Source: Salmonella enterica subsp. arizonae (GTDB lineage: Bacteria; Pseudomonadota; Gammaproteobacteria; Enterobacterales; Enterobacteriaceae). Taken from it: a stretch of DNA of 64,000 nucleotides. Position 1 is the stretch's first letter; every line of letters starts with the position of its first letter. The stretch covers positions 186,001-250,000 of the forward strand of contig NZ_VXJW01000007.1 in assembly GCF_008692845.1 (NCBI RefSeq), given 5' to 3'. Both the position numbers and the translations under genes were made by a program. The notes under the pieces were generated by a model. The model was not told the DNA's origin and searched no databases. It worked only from the letters and a program-made list of their open reading frames with translations. This document shows, one piece after another, positions 41,740 through 52,171 of the stretch.

Positions 41740-42228
41740 TTATGAATTTAAATTCATTTTAAGCAAATAATTAATCTGTTTGTGTACCAGCGCCGTGCGC
41801 TGAACGACCCGTGGCGCGACCCAGACAATACTGCTACCGGCAACGACGCCCAGAATTTCCGGTAATGCGTGGTAATCCAGAATCCTTGCGACGGCACGGC
41901 CATAGCCTGCTGCCGTATGGATAAGGATAAATTCGCTATTATGTTCAACGCTGACCACCATTTCGGCTATTGAACGTCCGGCATCCGGCGAGGGACGCTG
42001 CTGGGGATTTACGGAATAAATCTTTTGTCCCTTCGTATTTCTGATTTTTATTGCACCAAGTAGCTTGAGCAGGCGCGAGACCGTAGACTGACTGATACCT
42101 TCAAAACCCTCATTTTGTAAATCGCGGCGAATCTCCTCCTGGGACAGGTAACTTTTTTCGCTAATCAGGCGCTGACAAACCGCCAGTTGCTGTTGTTCTT
42201 TGGCGGAGTAATCATCGTATTCCTTCAT
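41740..42228 (-). CDS. ArgR-family regulator of the arginine deiminase cluster (argR paralogue)
   Basis: This 162-residue protein is similar in length to E. coli ArgR. An N-terminal winged helix (LISEKSYLSQEEIRRDLQNE, GISQSTVSRLLKLLGA) is followed by a linker and an oligomerisation/arginine-binding domain with HTAAGYGRAVARILDYHALP and GVVAGSSIVWVAP. Genuine argR lies elsewhere in Salmonella, so this second copy probably serves the arc cluster at whose 3' end it sits. Confidence 0.88.
   Translation of the reverse strand: MKEYDDYSAKEQQQLAVCQRLISEKSYLSQEEIRRDLQNEGFEGISQSTVSRLLKLLGAIKIRNTKGQKIYSVNPQQRPSPDAGRSIAEMVVSVEHNSEFILIHTAAGYGRAVARILDYHALPEILGVVAGSSIVWVAPRVVQRTALVHKQINYLLKMNLNS
41742..41757. 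promoter_or_regulatory. Perfect ARG-box palindrome between pyrL and the argR paralogue
   Basis: ATGAATTTAAATTCAT is a perfect 16-bp palindrome fitting the ArgR consensus TNAATWWWWATTNA. It lies over the last codons of the argR paralogue, centred about 80 bases upstream of the pyrBI start point. It could place pyrBI, or readthrough from the arginine deiminase genes, under arginine control. The sequence is seen; the role is inferred. Confidence 0.6.
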
Positions 42229-42354
42229 AAATGCACCTTATCTTTATTATTGATATCAACGGACTGGCGAAATTCATCACATTTGTCACGTTGATTGCGG
42301 ATCAATTGGACGGTTTTGCAGGAAAATGAGAAGCCGATCAAAAAAGGTGGCGGC

Positions 42355-42413
42355 GTGCCTGATAGCGTTGCGTTTATCAGCCATGTCGGATAAGACGCGT
42401 CGCCATCCGGCTC
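42355..42413. repeat. REP/BIME unit between the argR paralogue and the transporter gene
   Basis: GTGCCTGATAGCGTTGCGTT and TCGGATAAGACGCGTCGCCA form a REP pair ending in TCCGGC, immediately after the transporter stop. Confidence 0.7.
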
Positions 42414-42414
42414 G

Positions 42415-43818
42415 TTACATCATCGCTCCGATGCTCAGTACCGTCATATTCAGCAATGTCAGGATCAGCAACAGCGGCGCGACCCATTTCAGATAGCGGA
42501 CATAGGGAACCCGCGCGATCGCCAGACCGCCCATCACCACGGCGGAGGTGGGAGTAATCAGGTTTACAATCCCGGAAGCCGACTGGTAGGCCGTTACGAC
42601 CAAATCTCGCTGTACGTGGGCAAAATCCGCTAACGGCGCCATAATGGGCATCGTCAGTACAGCAAGACCGGAAGAGGAGGGCACCAGGAAGGAGAGCAAT
42701 ACTTCCAGCCAGTAGGTTACGTTAATGAAAATGGTTGTAGAGAGACCGAAAACCAGATTTTCCGCGCTTTGTAAAATGGTATGGGTAATCATTCCGTTAT
42801 CCATGACTACCACAATGCCGCGCGCGATACCGATAATTAGCGCCACGCCGAGTAAATCCCGCGCGCCGTCGATAAAGGTGCTGGTGAACGCTTCCTCGCC
42901 CATCCGCGTTATCACGCCGACGATAATCGCCGCGGCCAGAAAGACGCCGGAAATTTCCGCCATCCACCAACCGAGTACCGCCACGCCGTAAATCATCACC
43001 GCGAAAGAGGCGGCGAAGATCAGCAGCACCCATTTCCGGGTAGCCGTAAACTCCAGCAGTGTATTGGCGCGATTGCCGAGGAAATGGGCGCGATTTTCCT
43101 CCATTTTATCCGCCACGATAGAAAGCTCAGGATGGGCGCGGACTTTGCGCGCATAGCGCATCACCCAAACCACGCACAGCACGTAGCCGATAATTAACAG
43201 CAGTACGCGCATCAGCATTCCCTGGGTAAAAGGGATGCCGGCGGCGTTGGCGGCAATCACCGTGGCGAAAGGGTTTATGGTCGAACCAAGCGTGCCTATC
43301 CCCGCGCCGAGCAGTACGGTTGCCGCCGCCACCAACGGATCGAAGCGGGCCGCCATCATGACCGGCACCAGCAGTGTGTAGAAGGGCAGCGACTCTTCCG
43401 CCATGCCATAGATAGTGCCGCCTGCGGCGAACAGCGCCATCAGAATGGGAATCATCCACTCCTCTTTGCCGTTGAGCCTGACCGTTACCCGTTCGATACC
43501 GGCATCAATCGCCCCCGTTTTATTCACCACGCCCAGAAAGCCGCCGATAATCAAGACAAACAGCGCGACGTCAATGGCGCCGGCGGTGTAGGTTTCGTGG
43601 TTATAGAGGCCGTCAATCGGCGCCAGTAAAACAGCGGTAATCCCTTGCGGATGCGCGTCCACGGGAGCATACGTTCCCGCCACCGGCACCTCTTTTCCCA
43701 GCGTGGCGTTCATCGCCATTTGGTATTTTCCCGCCGGCACAATCCAGGTCATCACCGCGACCAGGGCAATAAGAATAAACAGGATGGTATAAGCGGTGGG
43801 AAATTTAAATTTACCCAT
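42415..43818 (-). CDS. YfcC-family inner-membrane carrier, probable arginine/ornithine transporter
   Basis: The 467-residue product has about twelve membrane segments and starts at ATG 43818 (MGKFKFPTAYTILFILIALV) after GGAGAGAACATC. The open frame upstream is not coding. It belongs to the YfcC/C4-dicarboxylate-carrier-like (ArcD2-type) family: GGFLGVVNKTGAIDAGIERV, GMAEESLPFYTLLVPVMMAA, LGSTINPFATVIAANAAGIP. It follows arcB, so exchange of arginine for ornithine is the likely job (inference from context). Confidence 0.85.
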   Translation of the reverse strand: MGKFKFPTAYTILFILIALVAVMTWIVPAGKYQMAMNATLGKEVPVAGTYAPVDAHPQGITAVLLAPIDGLYNHETYTAGAIDVALFVLIIGGFLGVVNKTGAIDAGIERVTVRLNGKEEWMIPILMALFAAGGTIYGMAEESLPFYTLLVPVMMAARFDPLVAAATVLLGAGIGTLGSTINPFATVIAANAAGIPFTQGMLMRVLLLIIGYVLCVVWVMRYARKVRAHPELSIVADKMEENRAHFLGNRANTLLEFTATRKWVLLIFAASFAVMIYGVAVLGWWMAEISGVFLAAAIIVGVITRMGEEAFTSTFIDGARDLLGVALIIGIARGIVVVMDNGMITHTILQSAENLVFGLSTTIFINVTYWLEVLLSFLVPSSSGLAVLTMPIMAPLADFAHVQRDLVVTAYQSASGIVNLITPTSAVVMGGLAIARVPYVRYLKWVAPLLLILTLLNMTVLSIGAMM

Positions 43819-43873
43819 GATGTTCTCTCCTGATATCACGGATATGCGCCGCGAGGGCGCATATCCTGTGGGA

Positions 43874-44878
43874 TTAGTCGCCGAGCGTCGCCACCATGAC
43901 CGCTTTGATGGTGTGCATCCGGTTTTCCGCTTCATCGAAGACGATCGAGCCTGCGGACTCGAACACCTCTTCCGTGACCTCCAGTCCTTTCAGGCCGTAA
44001 GCCATTTCGATTTCGCGTCCCACTTTGGTGTGCTCGTTATGGAAGGCGGGCAGGCAGTGCATAAACTTCACATCAGGATTACCGGTAGCGTTTACCACCT
44101 GCTGGTTGACCTGATATGGCGTCATCAGACTGACGCGCTCCGCCCAGGCTTCTTTGGGCTCTCCCATCGAGACCCAGACGTCGGTATAGAGGAAATCCAC
44201 ACCGTGAACGCCGTCTTCAACGCTCTCCGTTAAGGTGATACGAGCGCCGGTAACGCTGGCGATTTCCCGGCACTGCGCGACCAGCTCGGCATCAGGCCAG
44301 AAGGACTTTGGCGCTATCAGACGGATATCCATGCCCATCTTCGCCGCGCCCACCATCAGCGAGTTGCCCATGTTGTTGCGCGCGTCGCCCAGATAGGCGA
44401 AGCTCAGTTCCGGCAGCGTTTTGCCCGGCGCATGTTCCAGCATGGTCATCAGATCGGCCAGGATCTGCGTAGGATGAAATTCATCGGTCAGGCCGTTCCA
44501 GACGGGAACGCCAGCGTATTCCCCCAGTTCTTCCACAATGTGTTGACCAAAACCGCGATATTCGATGCCGTCATACATCCGTCCCAGGACGCGAGCGGTA
44601 TCTTTCATGGACTCTTTGTGGCCAATCTGCGAGCCGCTTGGGCCGAGATAAGTCACCTGAGCGCCCTGGTCGAAAGCGGCGACTTCAAACGCGCAACGGG
44701 TACGGGTAGAGGTTTTTTCAAAAATCAGCGCGATGTTTTTGCCGATCAGCGTTTTTTGCTCATGGCCGCTTTTTTTCGCCGCTTTCAGCGCAATCGCGAG
44801 GTCGATAAGGTGCTGGATTTCCGCTGAAGTAAAATCAAGTAGTTTAATAAAGTTACGTTTTTTCAATGAAATAGACAT
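43874..44878 (-). CDS. arcB: Catabolic ornithine carbamoyltransferase of the ADI pathway
   Basis: This 334-residue cytoplasmic enzyme works in the direction citrulline + Pi to ornithine + carbamoyl phosphate. Motifs: carbamoyl-phosphate site [20 protein letters not shown] (about 54-73), HPTQILADL, and the ornithine-site [11 protein letters not shown] (about 272-282). It is closely similar to argI at 48.2-49.2 kb, 3.3 kb away, so the two are recent or converted paralogues. The catabolic role comes from its place between arcC and the transporter. Confidence 0.92.
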   Translation of the reverse strand: MSISLKKRNFIKLLDFTSAEIQHLIDLAIALKAAKKSGHEQKTLIGKNIALIFEKTSTRTRCAFEVAAFDQGAQVTYLGPSGSQIGHKESMKDTARVLGRMYDGIEYRGFGQHIVEELGEYAGVPVWNGLTDEFHPTQILADLMTMLEHAPGKTLPELSFAYLGDARNNMGNSLMVGAAKMGMDIRLIAPKSFWPDAELVAQCREIASVTGARITLTESVEDGVHGVDFLYTDVWVSMGEPKEAWAERVSLMTPYQVNQQVVNATGNPDVKFMHCLPAFHNEHTKVGREIEMAYGLKGLEVTEEVFESAGSIVFDEAENRMHTIKAVMVATLGD

Positions 44879-44900
44879 TTATTTATCCTTAAGCCAATGT

Positions 44901-44934
44901 AGGCCGGATAAGGCGAAGCCGCCGTCCGGCAACG
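44901..44934. repeat. REP unit between arcC and arcB
   Basis: GTAGGCCGGATAAGGCGAAG followed by CCGCCGTCCGGCAAC is a classic REP sequence. It lies inside the arginine deiminase operon and may tune the relative amounts of the two mRNA halves. Confidence 0.8.
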
Positions 44935-44960
44935 AATTTGCGTCATGAAATGAAATGGAT

Positions 44961-45887
44961 TTATGCTTCGACGGTTTCGCACCGAATCAGAGTGCCTTTC
45001 TCACCCGCGAGAATGGCTTGCCCATCCGCCAGCGAGCCGATTCCGGCAATGCCGCGGCAACGGCTGACAAACTCAGCGCACGCTGTCACTTTTGGGCCCA
45101 TCGAACCGGCGTCGAACTGCATTTCACGAAGCAGCTCCGGCGTAACCTGCGCCAACGGGCGCTGGGTGGGTTTGCCCCAGTCGAGATACACTGCGTCGGC
45201 ATCGGTCAGGATGAGTAGCGCGTCGGCGTGGATCTGGCTGGCAAGCAGGGCGGCGGACAGGTCTTTGTCGATTACCGCTTCGATACCGTGGTAGCCATCG
45301 GCTTTTTCCACGATCGGCACGCCGCCGCCGCCGTTACAGATCACCAGGTGATCGCGGCTAATCAGCGCGCGGATCGCATCGTTTTCCACAATGCGTTTCG
45401 GCTGCGGTGAGGGCACAACGCGGCGGAAGGCGTTACCGTCGGCTTTGAATACCCAGCCCTTTTCTGCCTGTAACGCGCGGGCCTGCGCTTCGTCGTAAAT
45501 CGGTCCGATATATTTGGTTGGATTCAGGAATGCCGGGTCGTTGGCATCGACTTCGACTTGGGTGAGCAGGACGCTGATTTCACGCTCCGGCAATTGATTC
45601 TTCAGCGCCTGTTGCAGCATGTAGCCAATCATTCCCTGGCTTTCCGCGCCGAGGATATCGAGCGGGTAAGGGGTAACGCTGGCGTAGGCGCTATTTTGTA
45701 GCGCCAGCAGTCCTACCTGTGGGCCGTTGCCATGCACTAACACTACCCGCCATTGCTGAGTAAGCTGGGCGATGGTTCTGGCCGCCAGTTCGATATTTTT
45801 ACGCTGGATATCAGCCTCCAGCGGCTCGCCGCGTTTAAGCAGCGCATTGCCGCCCAGCGCGACGACCAGCGTGCGTTTGTTTTCCAT
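44961..45887 (-). CDS. arcC: Carbamate kinase
   Basis: This 308-residue amino-acid-kinase-fold enzyme makes ATP from carbamoyl phosphate and ADP. It starts at ATG 45887 (MENKRTLVVALGGNALLKRG). Motifs: GGNALL, VLVHGNGPQVGLLALQN (about 45-61), CNGGGGVPIV and LLILTDADAVYLDWGKP. It lies 10 bases downstream of arcA and is co-transcribed. Confidence 0.95.
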   Translation of the reverse strand: MENKRTLVVALGGNALLKRGEPLEADIQRKNIELAARTIAQLTQQWRVVLVHGNGPQVGLLALQNSAYASVTPYPLDILGAESQGMIGYMLQQALKNQLPEREISVLLTQVEVDANDPAFLNPTKYIGPIYDEAQARALQAEKGWVFKADGNAFRRVVPSPQPKRIVENDAIRALISRDHLVICNGGGGVPIVEKADGYHGIEAVIDKDLSAALLASQIHADALLILTDADAVYLDWGKPTQRPLAQVTPELLREMQFDAGSMGPKVTACAEFVSRCRGIAGIGSLADGQAILAGEKGTLIRCETVEA

Positions 45888-45897
45888 AACGTCTCCT

Positions 45898-47121
45898 TTA
45901 AATACCATCACGTTCCAGTGGGCAGCTCATGCAGCGTGCGCCCCCGCGCCCGCGCCCCAGTTCATCGCCGGGGATAGGAAGGACGGTAATACCGGCTTTG
46001 TCGTATTTTTCGTTGGTCCAGATGTTGCGCTCGTAGCCCACAACCACGCCGGGACGCAGGGTGAGCACGTTATTGGCGTCATTCCACTGTTCGCGCTCTG
46101 CTTCGAATGCGTCGCCGCCAGTGGTGATTAAGCGCACCTGATCGATGCCAAGCGCTTTTTCAAGAGCGTGAACCAGCGTGTTTTCCTGAGTTCGCTTCAG
46201 ACCGCCGTGTCCGTCTGGCGTCAGCGTCCAGCACTGAACGTCCGGGCGAACAACTTCCGGGTAGACGGAGAAGGCGTCGATATCAATGTGGGTCATGACG
46301 GTGTCGAGGTGCATACAGGAGCGATGTTTTGGCAGTTCAACGGCAATCACGCGTTCCGCCTGACGATGTTTAAACAATGCCTGCGCCAGGAACTCAATAC
46401 CCTGCGGCGTAGTACGTTCAGACATACCGATCAACACCGCGCCGCGGCCAATCACCAGCACATCGCCGCCCTCTAAAGTGGCGTGGTCGTAATTAATGTT
46501 TTCGTCGCCGAAATATTTAATGAAATCACCGTCCGCGAATTGCGGATGCCAGCGATAAATAGCGCGTAAATTATTCGTTTCACGTTGGCGTGCAGGTTTC
46601 GCCATGGGGTTAATTGAGACACCGTTATATATCCAGCAGGACGTGTCACGGGTAAATAGGTGATTCGGTAATGGCTTCATAATAAAGTCATTAATATCGT
46701 GAGTATCGACCACCATATTTTTTATGGAAGCTGGTATTTCGCCATAGGTCAAACCGCCGCTTAAATGACGAGCCAGTTCTCGATGCGACATATCCGCTAA
46801 CCAGGCGCGAATATCTGCGGCAAATGTGGGCCCAAGACGGTAATCGGAAATTTGCGTATCCAGCAGCCAGGTTTTGGCGTCGGGCACATCCAGCGTTTGG
46901 GTGAGCAGGTCGGTTAACAGCAACACTTCTACCCCTTGCTGGCGCAGCGTGTTGGCGAAAATATCATGCTCTTCGCCAGCGCGCTCTACGGATAATACAT
47001 CGTCAAAAAGCAATTCCTGACAATTTGAAGGGGTGAGTCTTTTCAGGCTGAGATTAGGACGATGCAACATTACGCTGCGTAATTGACCGATTTCAGAACC
47101 GACAAAATGCTTTTCCATCAT
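45898..47121 (-). CDS. arcA: Arginine deiminase
   Basis: This enzyme hydrolyses arginine to citrulline and ammonia, the first step of the ADI pathway, giving ATP and acid protection. It has 407 residues from the first of two adjacent ATG codons (AAAGGTATA upstream suits either). Catalytic residues are in place: [12 protein letters not shown], the His in [17 protein letters not shown], and the nucleophile Cys in [13 protein letters not shown] near the C-terminus. It is the first gene of the arcA-arcC-arcB-transporter-regulator cluster. Confidence 0.96.
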   Translation of the reverse strand: MMEKHFVGSEIGQLRSVMLHRPNLSLKRLTPSNCQELLFDDVLSVERAGEEHDIFANTLRQQGVEVLLLTDLLTQTLDVPDAKTWLLDTQISDYRLGPTFAADIRAWLADMSHRELARHLSGGLTYGEIPASIKNMVVDTHDINDFIMKPLPNHLFTRDTSCWIYNGVSINPMAKPARQRETNNLRAIYRWHPQFADGDFIKYFGDENINYDHATLEGGDVLVIGRGAVLIGMSERTTPQGIEFLAQALFKHRQAERVIAVELPKHRSCMHLDTVMTHIDIDAFSVYPEVVRPDVQCWTLTPDGHGGLKRTQENTLVHALEKALGIDQVRLITTGGDAFEAEREQWNDANNVLTLRPGVVVGYERNIWTNEKYDKAGITVLPIPGDELGRGRGGARCMSCPLERDGI

Positions 47122-47241
47122 TATACCTTTTATATAATTTCAAGAATAAAGAGGGAGTGGCTGCAAATATTTAGTATGTTTGCAGTCGCGGCGTTTCAGT
47201 TAAATTCGGGAGCAATCATTGGATTTTATTTTGGTTATTAA

Positions 47242-47257
47242 TGTGATGAAACTCACA
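47242..47257. promoter_or_regulatory. CRP-type site upstream of arcA
   Basis: TGTGATGAAACTCACA is a perfect TGTGA-N6-TCACA palindrome, centred about 128 bases upstream of the arcA start. The flanking bases (TTGATGTGAG on the minus strand) also resemble half of an FNR site. Catabolite or oxygen control of the ADI operon is therefore likely. Confidence 0.8.
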
Positions 47258-47751
47258 TCAATTAAGGTGTGTTATTTTTCTTATTTAATATATGAGCCAG
47301 GTCAGAGAAATAAAAAAAATAGTAAAGCATTAAATGAATTACTACGCAGTAATATGATTTCTTATTTTTTATTGTTAATAATTTGTTTATTGCATTGAAT
47401 AATGTTTTGTTTTTAACCAGTTGAAAAATAATAAATTTCATTTAACGGTCGCATAGCTATGCGTGACAGTGATTTTATTATCGGGGATGATTAAATAATT
47501 TAAAAATAACTATGGAAGTAAAGGTGACTTATGCAGAGAGCACGAATTGTGATCGCTAAAACGTTTTTATGTTAACACCTTTAATATCAGATAGTTGTTA
47601 GTGATGGCAGTTGGGGACCGCTGGGTTTTATGCATAGAGGCTGCATAAAGGCTGGCGCATTATTAACAAAATATAAACACCACTGGCGATAAACATGCGC
47701 TGGCGCAAAATCGATAAGAGTAAGGGGAGTGTGGCAGTCGCTTTTTTCGTC

Positions 47752-47894
47752 TATACATCAATCCTTCAAGCTGCCGCTGCGTTGGCTGCGAGTTACTCGG
47801 CCCATCCCTGGGCCTCGCCCTTCCAGGGCCAGCGCAAGGGCTGTTCAAAAGGCTAAAGCGTTTTGTGATGTAACTTGAATGATTTTGTGTATAG
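47752..47894. repeat. ERIC-like element (about 143 bp)
   Basis: The ends (CTATACATCAATCCTTCAAG and CTTGAATGATTTTGTGTATA) and GCTGCGTTGGCTGCGAGT resemble ERIC flanks. The centre (CCTGGGCCTCGCCCTTCCAGGG) differs from the standard core and is longer. It is a diverged or composite copy. Confidence 0.6.
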
Positions 47895-47920
47895 CTAGAA
47901 AAAAACGCTATTTTAATTAA

Positions 47921-49226
<1,306 letters not shown>

Positions 49227-49254
49227 ACTTCCCTCACATGGCTTAGGCCTTTAA

Positions 49255-49292
49255 TTGAATTTAAATTCAATTTATATGGATGATTATTCATT
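49255..49292 (-). promoter_or_regulatory. Tandem ARG boxes of argI
   Basis: TTGAATTTAAATTCAA (49255-49270) is a perfect 16-bp palindrome. TGGATGATTATTCATT (49277-49292) is a second box, 22 bp away centre to centre. Two ARG boxes about 21 bp apart are the standard ArgR hexamer target. Confidence 0.88.
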
Positions 49293-49391
49293 TGCAACTC
49301 TGTTTGATAAAACTTTTCTCGATAGGGTGGAGGCAACGTCGACGGTGTGTGACAATAAAAGTATCGGCAGGACATCTACGAGGAAAGAGCT

Positions 49392-49808
49392 ATGGCAAAC
49401 CCAGAATTACTGGAAGAGCAGCGTGAAGAAACGCGTTTAATTATTGAAGAGCTACTTGAGGACGGCAGCGATCCGGACGCGCTGTACACTATTGAGCATC
49501 ACCTGTCCGCCGACGATTTTGAAACGCTGGAAAAAGCAGCGGTAGAAGCCTTTAAACTCGGCTATGAAGTGACGGAGCCGGAAGAACTTGAGGTGGAAGA
49601 GGGGGACATGGTCATTTGCTGCGATATCCTCAGCGAATGCGCGTTGAACGCCGAACTCATCGACGCTCAGGTTGAGCAACTGATGAACCTGGCGGAAAAA
49701 TATGATGTTGAATACGACGGCTGGGGAACCTATTTCGAAGACCCTAACGGCGAAGAGGATGATGACGGCGATTATGTCGATGAAGATGACGACGGCGTGC
49801 GTCACTAA
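49392..49808 (+). CDS. rraB: RNase E inhibitor RraB
   Basis: The 138-residue acidic cytoplasmic protein binds RNase E and changes mRNA turnover. It starts at ATG 49392 ([20 protein letters not shown]) with a GAGGAAAGAGCT ribosome site. The core has [20 protein letters not shown] and the C-terminus is strongly acidic ([14 protein letters not shown]), as in E. coli RraB/YjgD. Confidence 0.95.
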   Translation: MANPELLEEQREETRLIIEELLEDGSDPDALYTIEHHLSADDFETLEKAAVEAFKLGYEVTEPEELEVEEGDMVICCDILSECALNAELIDAQVEQLMNLAEKYDVEYDGWGTYFEDPNGEEDDDGDYVDEDDDGVRH

Positions 49809-49867
49809 AGCTGTATAGTATGACGGTACGGCAGCGTCTGCTGTCGTATTTTTTTAACAGGTTACGT

Positions 49868-50632
49868 ATGAATTACCCGCAAATACTCTCTCCGGTGCTT
49901 AATTTCCTGCATTGCCCGACGCCGCAGGCGTGGATTATACAAGCCCGCGAACCGCAAAATCTGCCGCTTCTGCTTACCGATCACTTGATCTGCGAACTGA
50001 AGGCCGCGCAAACCGCGCTGCTGTTGGTGCGTAAATATGTCGCCGATAAATCGGGTGCCGACGCGCTGCTCGCCTGTCTGCAACCTTATGAAGCGTTCGC
50101 TTTTCGTCAGGGACCGGAGCCGGATTTTATTGCCCTGCATAGACAGATTAGCAAAAGCGTAATGCCGCAAACTGATGACCCCTGGGGACGTCAGCTTGTC
50201 GACCAAATGGTGTTACTAATTAAAGAGGAGTTGCACCATTTTTGGCAGGTACGCGAGGTTATGCAGGCCAGAAACATTCCTTATGTGAAAATTACCGCCA
50301 GCCGCTACGCGAAAGGAATGTTAAAAGCGGTAAGCACGCACGAACCGCTCAGATTAATTGATAAACTGATTTGCGGGGCATATATCGAAGCCCGCTCCTG
50401 CGAACGTTTTGCCGCTCTGGCGCCCTGGCTGGATGATGATTTGCAAACGTTTTATTTCTCGCTCCTGCGCTCCGAAGCGCGGCATTATCAGGATTACCTG
50501 GCGCTGGCGCAGCAGATTTCCGACGAGGAGATTTCTGCACGTGTGCGCTATTTTGGCGATGTGGAAGCCGACCTTATCTTGTCGTCAGACCGCGAGTTTC
50601 GTTTTCATAGCGGCGTGCCAGCCGCCGGGTAA
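49868..50632 (+). CDS. miaE: tRNA-(ms2io6A37) hydroxylase MiaE
   Basis: This non-haem di-iron monooxygenase hydroxylates the isopentenyl side chain of ms2i6A37 in tRNA; it is present in Salmonella and absent from E. coli. It has 254 residues from ATG 49868 (MNYPQILSPVLNFLHCPTPQ) after CAGGTTACGT; the frame is open from 49820, but that start has no ribosome site. Iron ligands are seen in IKEELHHFWQV, YIEARSCERF and RSEARHYQDY. Confidence 0.94.
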   Translation: MNYPQILSPVLNFLHCPTPQAWIIQAREPQNLPLLLTDHLICELKAAQTALLLVRKYVADKSGADALLACLQPYEAFAFRQGPEPDFIALHRQISKSVMPQTDDPWGRQLVDQMVLLIKEELHHFWQVREVMQARNIPYVKITASRYAKGMLKAVSTHEPLRLIDKLICGAYIEARSCERFAALAPWLDDDLQTFYFSLLRSEARHYQDYLALAQQISDEEISARVRYFGDVEADLILSSDREFRFHSGVPAAG

Positions 50633-50851
50633 ACGGCGCCTGGGCCAGGGGGTCAATACCTTGAATTGATGAAAGTGGAAGTGGTCATCATTTTGCGCGA
50701 GGCAGACATGATAGTTATTTTTTTATAAAAATACTTGAGCTTGATAGTAAAATAAAAGCCGGTGAGGTATTTTTTATAGTTATCGCTAAATAAAATATCT
50801 GCCGTTATTCAGTCTTAACGTGATGAGGTCTGAAGGAACGAATAAAGAAAT

Positions 50852-50886
50852 AACCTGCAATCCGATTCAATATTTGGATTGCAGGT
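50852..50886. terminator. Hairpin between miaE and the yjgM remnant
   Basis: ACCTGCAATCC pairs with GGATTGCAGGT around GATTCAATATTT. It lies between convergent genes. Neither side has a long U-run, so strength is uncertain. The rest of 50633-50920 is AT-rich and shows nothing else. Confidence 0.55.
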
Positions 50887-50920
50887 AGTAAAACTTCATG
50901 TATGCATTGCTGATGCGAAA

Positions 50921-51244
50921 TTACAGTATTTTTAACATTCGCACTTCGCAATCGATATGACCGGTGCAGCCGAGCGGCTCGCTAATATGTTCAAACCCTA
51001 AACGCTCGTACAGCGCAATCGCTTCGCGTAAAAAAGCCGTTGTTTCCAGATAGCAGCGTTTAAAACCCTGTTCACGGGCGTGATCCAAAGCCATCAGCGC
51101 CAGCTTTTTTGCCAGCCCCTGACCACGGATCACCGGCAAAAAATACATTTTTTGCAGTTCGCAAATGTCGGGTTCGCTACAGGATAACGGCGCAATACCG
51201 CCGCCGCCCACCACGCTACCGTTTTGTTCTATCACCCAATAGGG
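50921..51244 (-). pseudogene. yjgM: GNAT acetyltransferase gene yjgM, 5' end lost
   Basis: E. coli YjgM has 167 residues. Here only the last 107 or so remain. The conserved acetyl-CoA part is present: [67 protein letters not shown]. In the reading direction the similarity begins at YWV; just upstream (51245 on) the sequence is foreign. An internal ATG gives a 104-residue frame but without the N-terminal strands and promoter. The other side of the insert has cut yjgN in the same way. Confidence 0.85.
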
Positions 51245-51404
51245 GTCAGTTTGGATATCGAAAATTATTGTACGTTAAGGTCGTTTTTTAACCACTGAGA
51301 TGTGAGAAAACCGCTCTCTGAGCGGGGTCTCATATCTTGATGATCAATGCTGATAGCACACTCAAACAGTTGCATCATTAAGATTTTTTCCTTCCGGAGT
51401 AAAT

Positions 51405-51989
51405 TCCGCCTACAGCATCCTGTGGGTGGAACCCCGGGACAAAGGGCGTCTTGAGCTGAACTTCCTTATCCCGAACACGGAACTGCTGACGGGCAAGCGT
51501 CTGCAGCCGTATTACGACCGGGCCGACCGGCCGCGTATCAATGCGTGGCAGACCATCGTGAACGCGAAGCTGGGCCTGCACGACCCTAACGCGCCGGAGA
51601 ACCGACGGACGCTGGTCACGCTGAACACCCTGCCCAGAACGAAGCAGGAGGCTGCTGAGGCGATTACGGACGGTCTGGTGCGCTTTGTGGCCGGAGAGAT
51701 TAAAACTCGTCAGGACGTGATACAGACGCTCACAGCGTCAGAATTGGACGTGGTGCGGACCACGAAGACCAGCATCAGCCTCGCGGACCCGGAAGGGGGC
51801 CGCAATCTCAGACTCAGGGGAGCAATCTATGAGCAGTCATTTGAAAATGGCGACGGATTTCAGGCAGAAATCGAGCGAGCAGGCGAACGCTACCGGGCAA
51901 CTGCTGAAGCAAGAGTTCGACAGGCTCGGGACGTGTGTCAGCGGGGGCAGAGCTTAAGCGAGCAGGTGAGGCGCTTGAGCCGTCAGTGA
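51405..51989 (+). pseudogene. mobA: ColE1-type relaxase gene mobA, central fragment
   Basis: The fragment reads AYSILWVEPRDKGRLELNFL, then IPNTELLTGKRLQPYYDRAD, RPRINAWQTIV and LRGAIYEQSF, the pattern of ColE1-family MobA/MbeA after about residue 90. The N-terminal part with the catalytic Tyr is absent. The HEN motif expected as H-R-D-K-G-R-L-E-L-N here starts with Pro (CCC) instead of His, so a catalytic residue is lost. The C-terminus is also short. The open frame has a possible GTG at 51426, but the match continues upstream to about 51405. Confidence 0.85.
51829..51957 (+). pseudogene. mobB: mobB start, overlapping mobA in another frame
   Basis: ATG 51829 opens a 42-codon frame, MSSHLKMATDFRQKSSEQAN then ATGQLLKQEFDRL, which matches the beginning of MbeB/MobB proteins that are normally encoded inside mobA. 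It stops early at TAA 51955. The overlapping arrangement itself is diagnostic for ColE1-type mobilisation regions. A further short frame after it (HEYEVAAAHARVVHEQRQKE, to about 52099) looks like a shifted end of mobA. Confidence 0.7.
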
Positions 51990-52171
51990 CGCGGCACGAG
52001 TACGAGGTGGCGGCAGCGCATGCGCGGGTGGTGCATGAGCAGCGCCAGAAAGAACTGACAAAAGAGCGGGAGTATCCGGGGCCATCGCTGGAGCTGTAGC
52101 GATAATTTGGATTAAGTCCGATCAGGGGTATGATGGGCTGATTTTAACCACTTAAAATACAGGGAATTAGT

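Noticed and set aside
45000-47121. arcA-arcC read as agmatine deiminase or a biosynthetic carbamate kinase
   Set aside because: The deiminase has the arginine deiminase motif set with C-terminal Cys, and the neighbours (arcB, transporter, argR paralogue) fit the ADI pathway.
51245-51290. XerC-arm-like TTGTACG next to the left plasmid junction, suggesting XerCD-driven integration
   Set aside because: Only seven bases agree with a cer-type arm; the XerD half and spacing do not fit, and the right junction has no partner.
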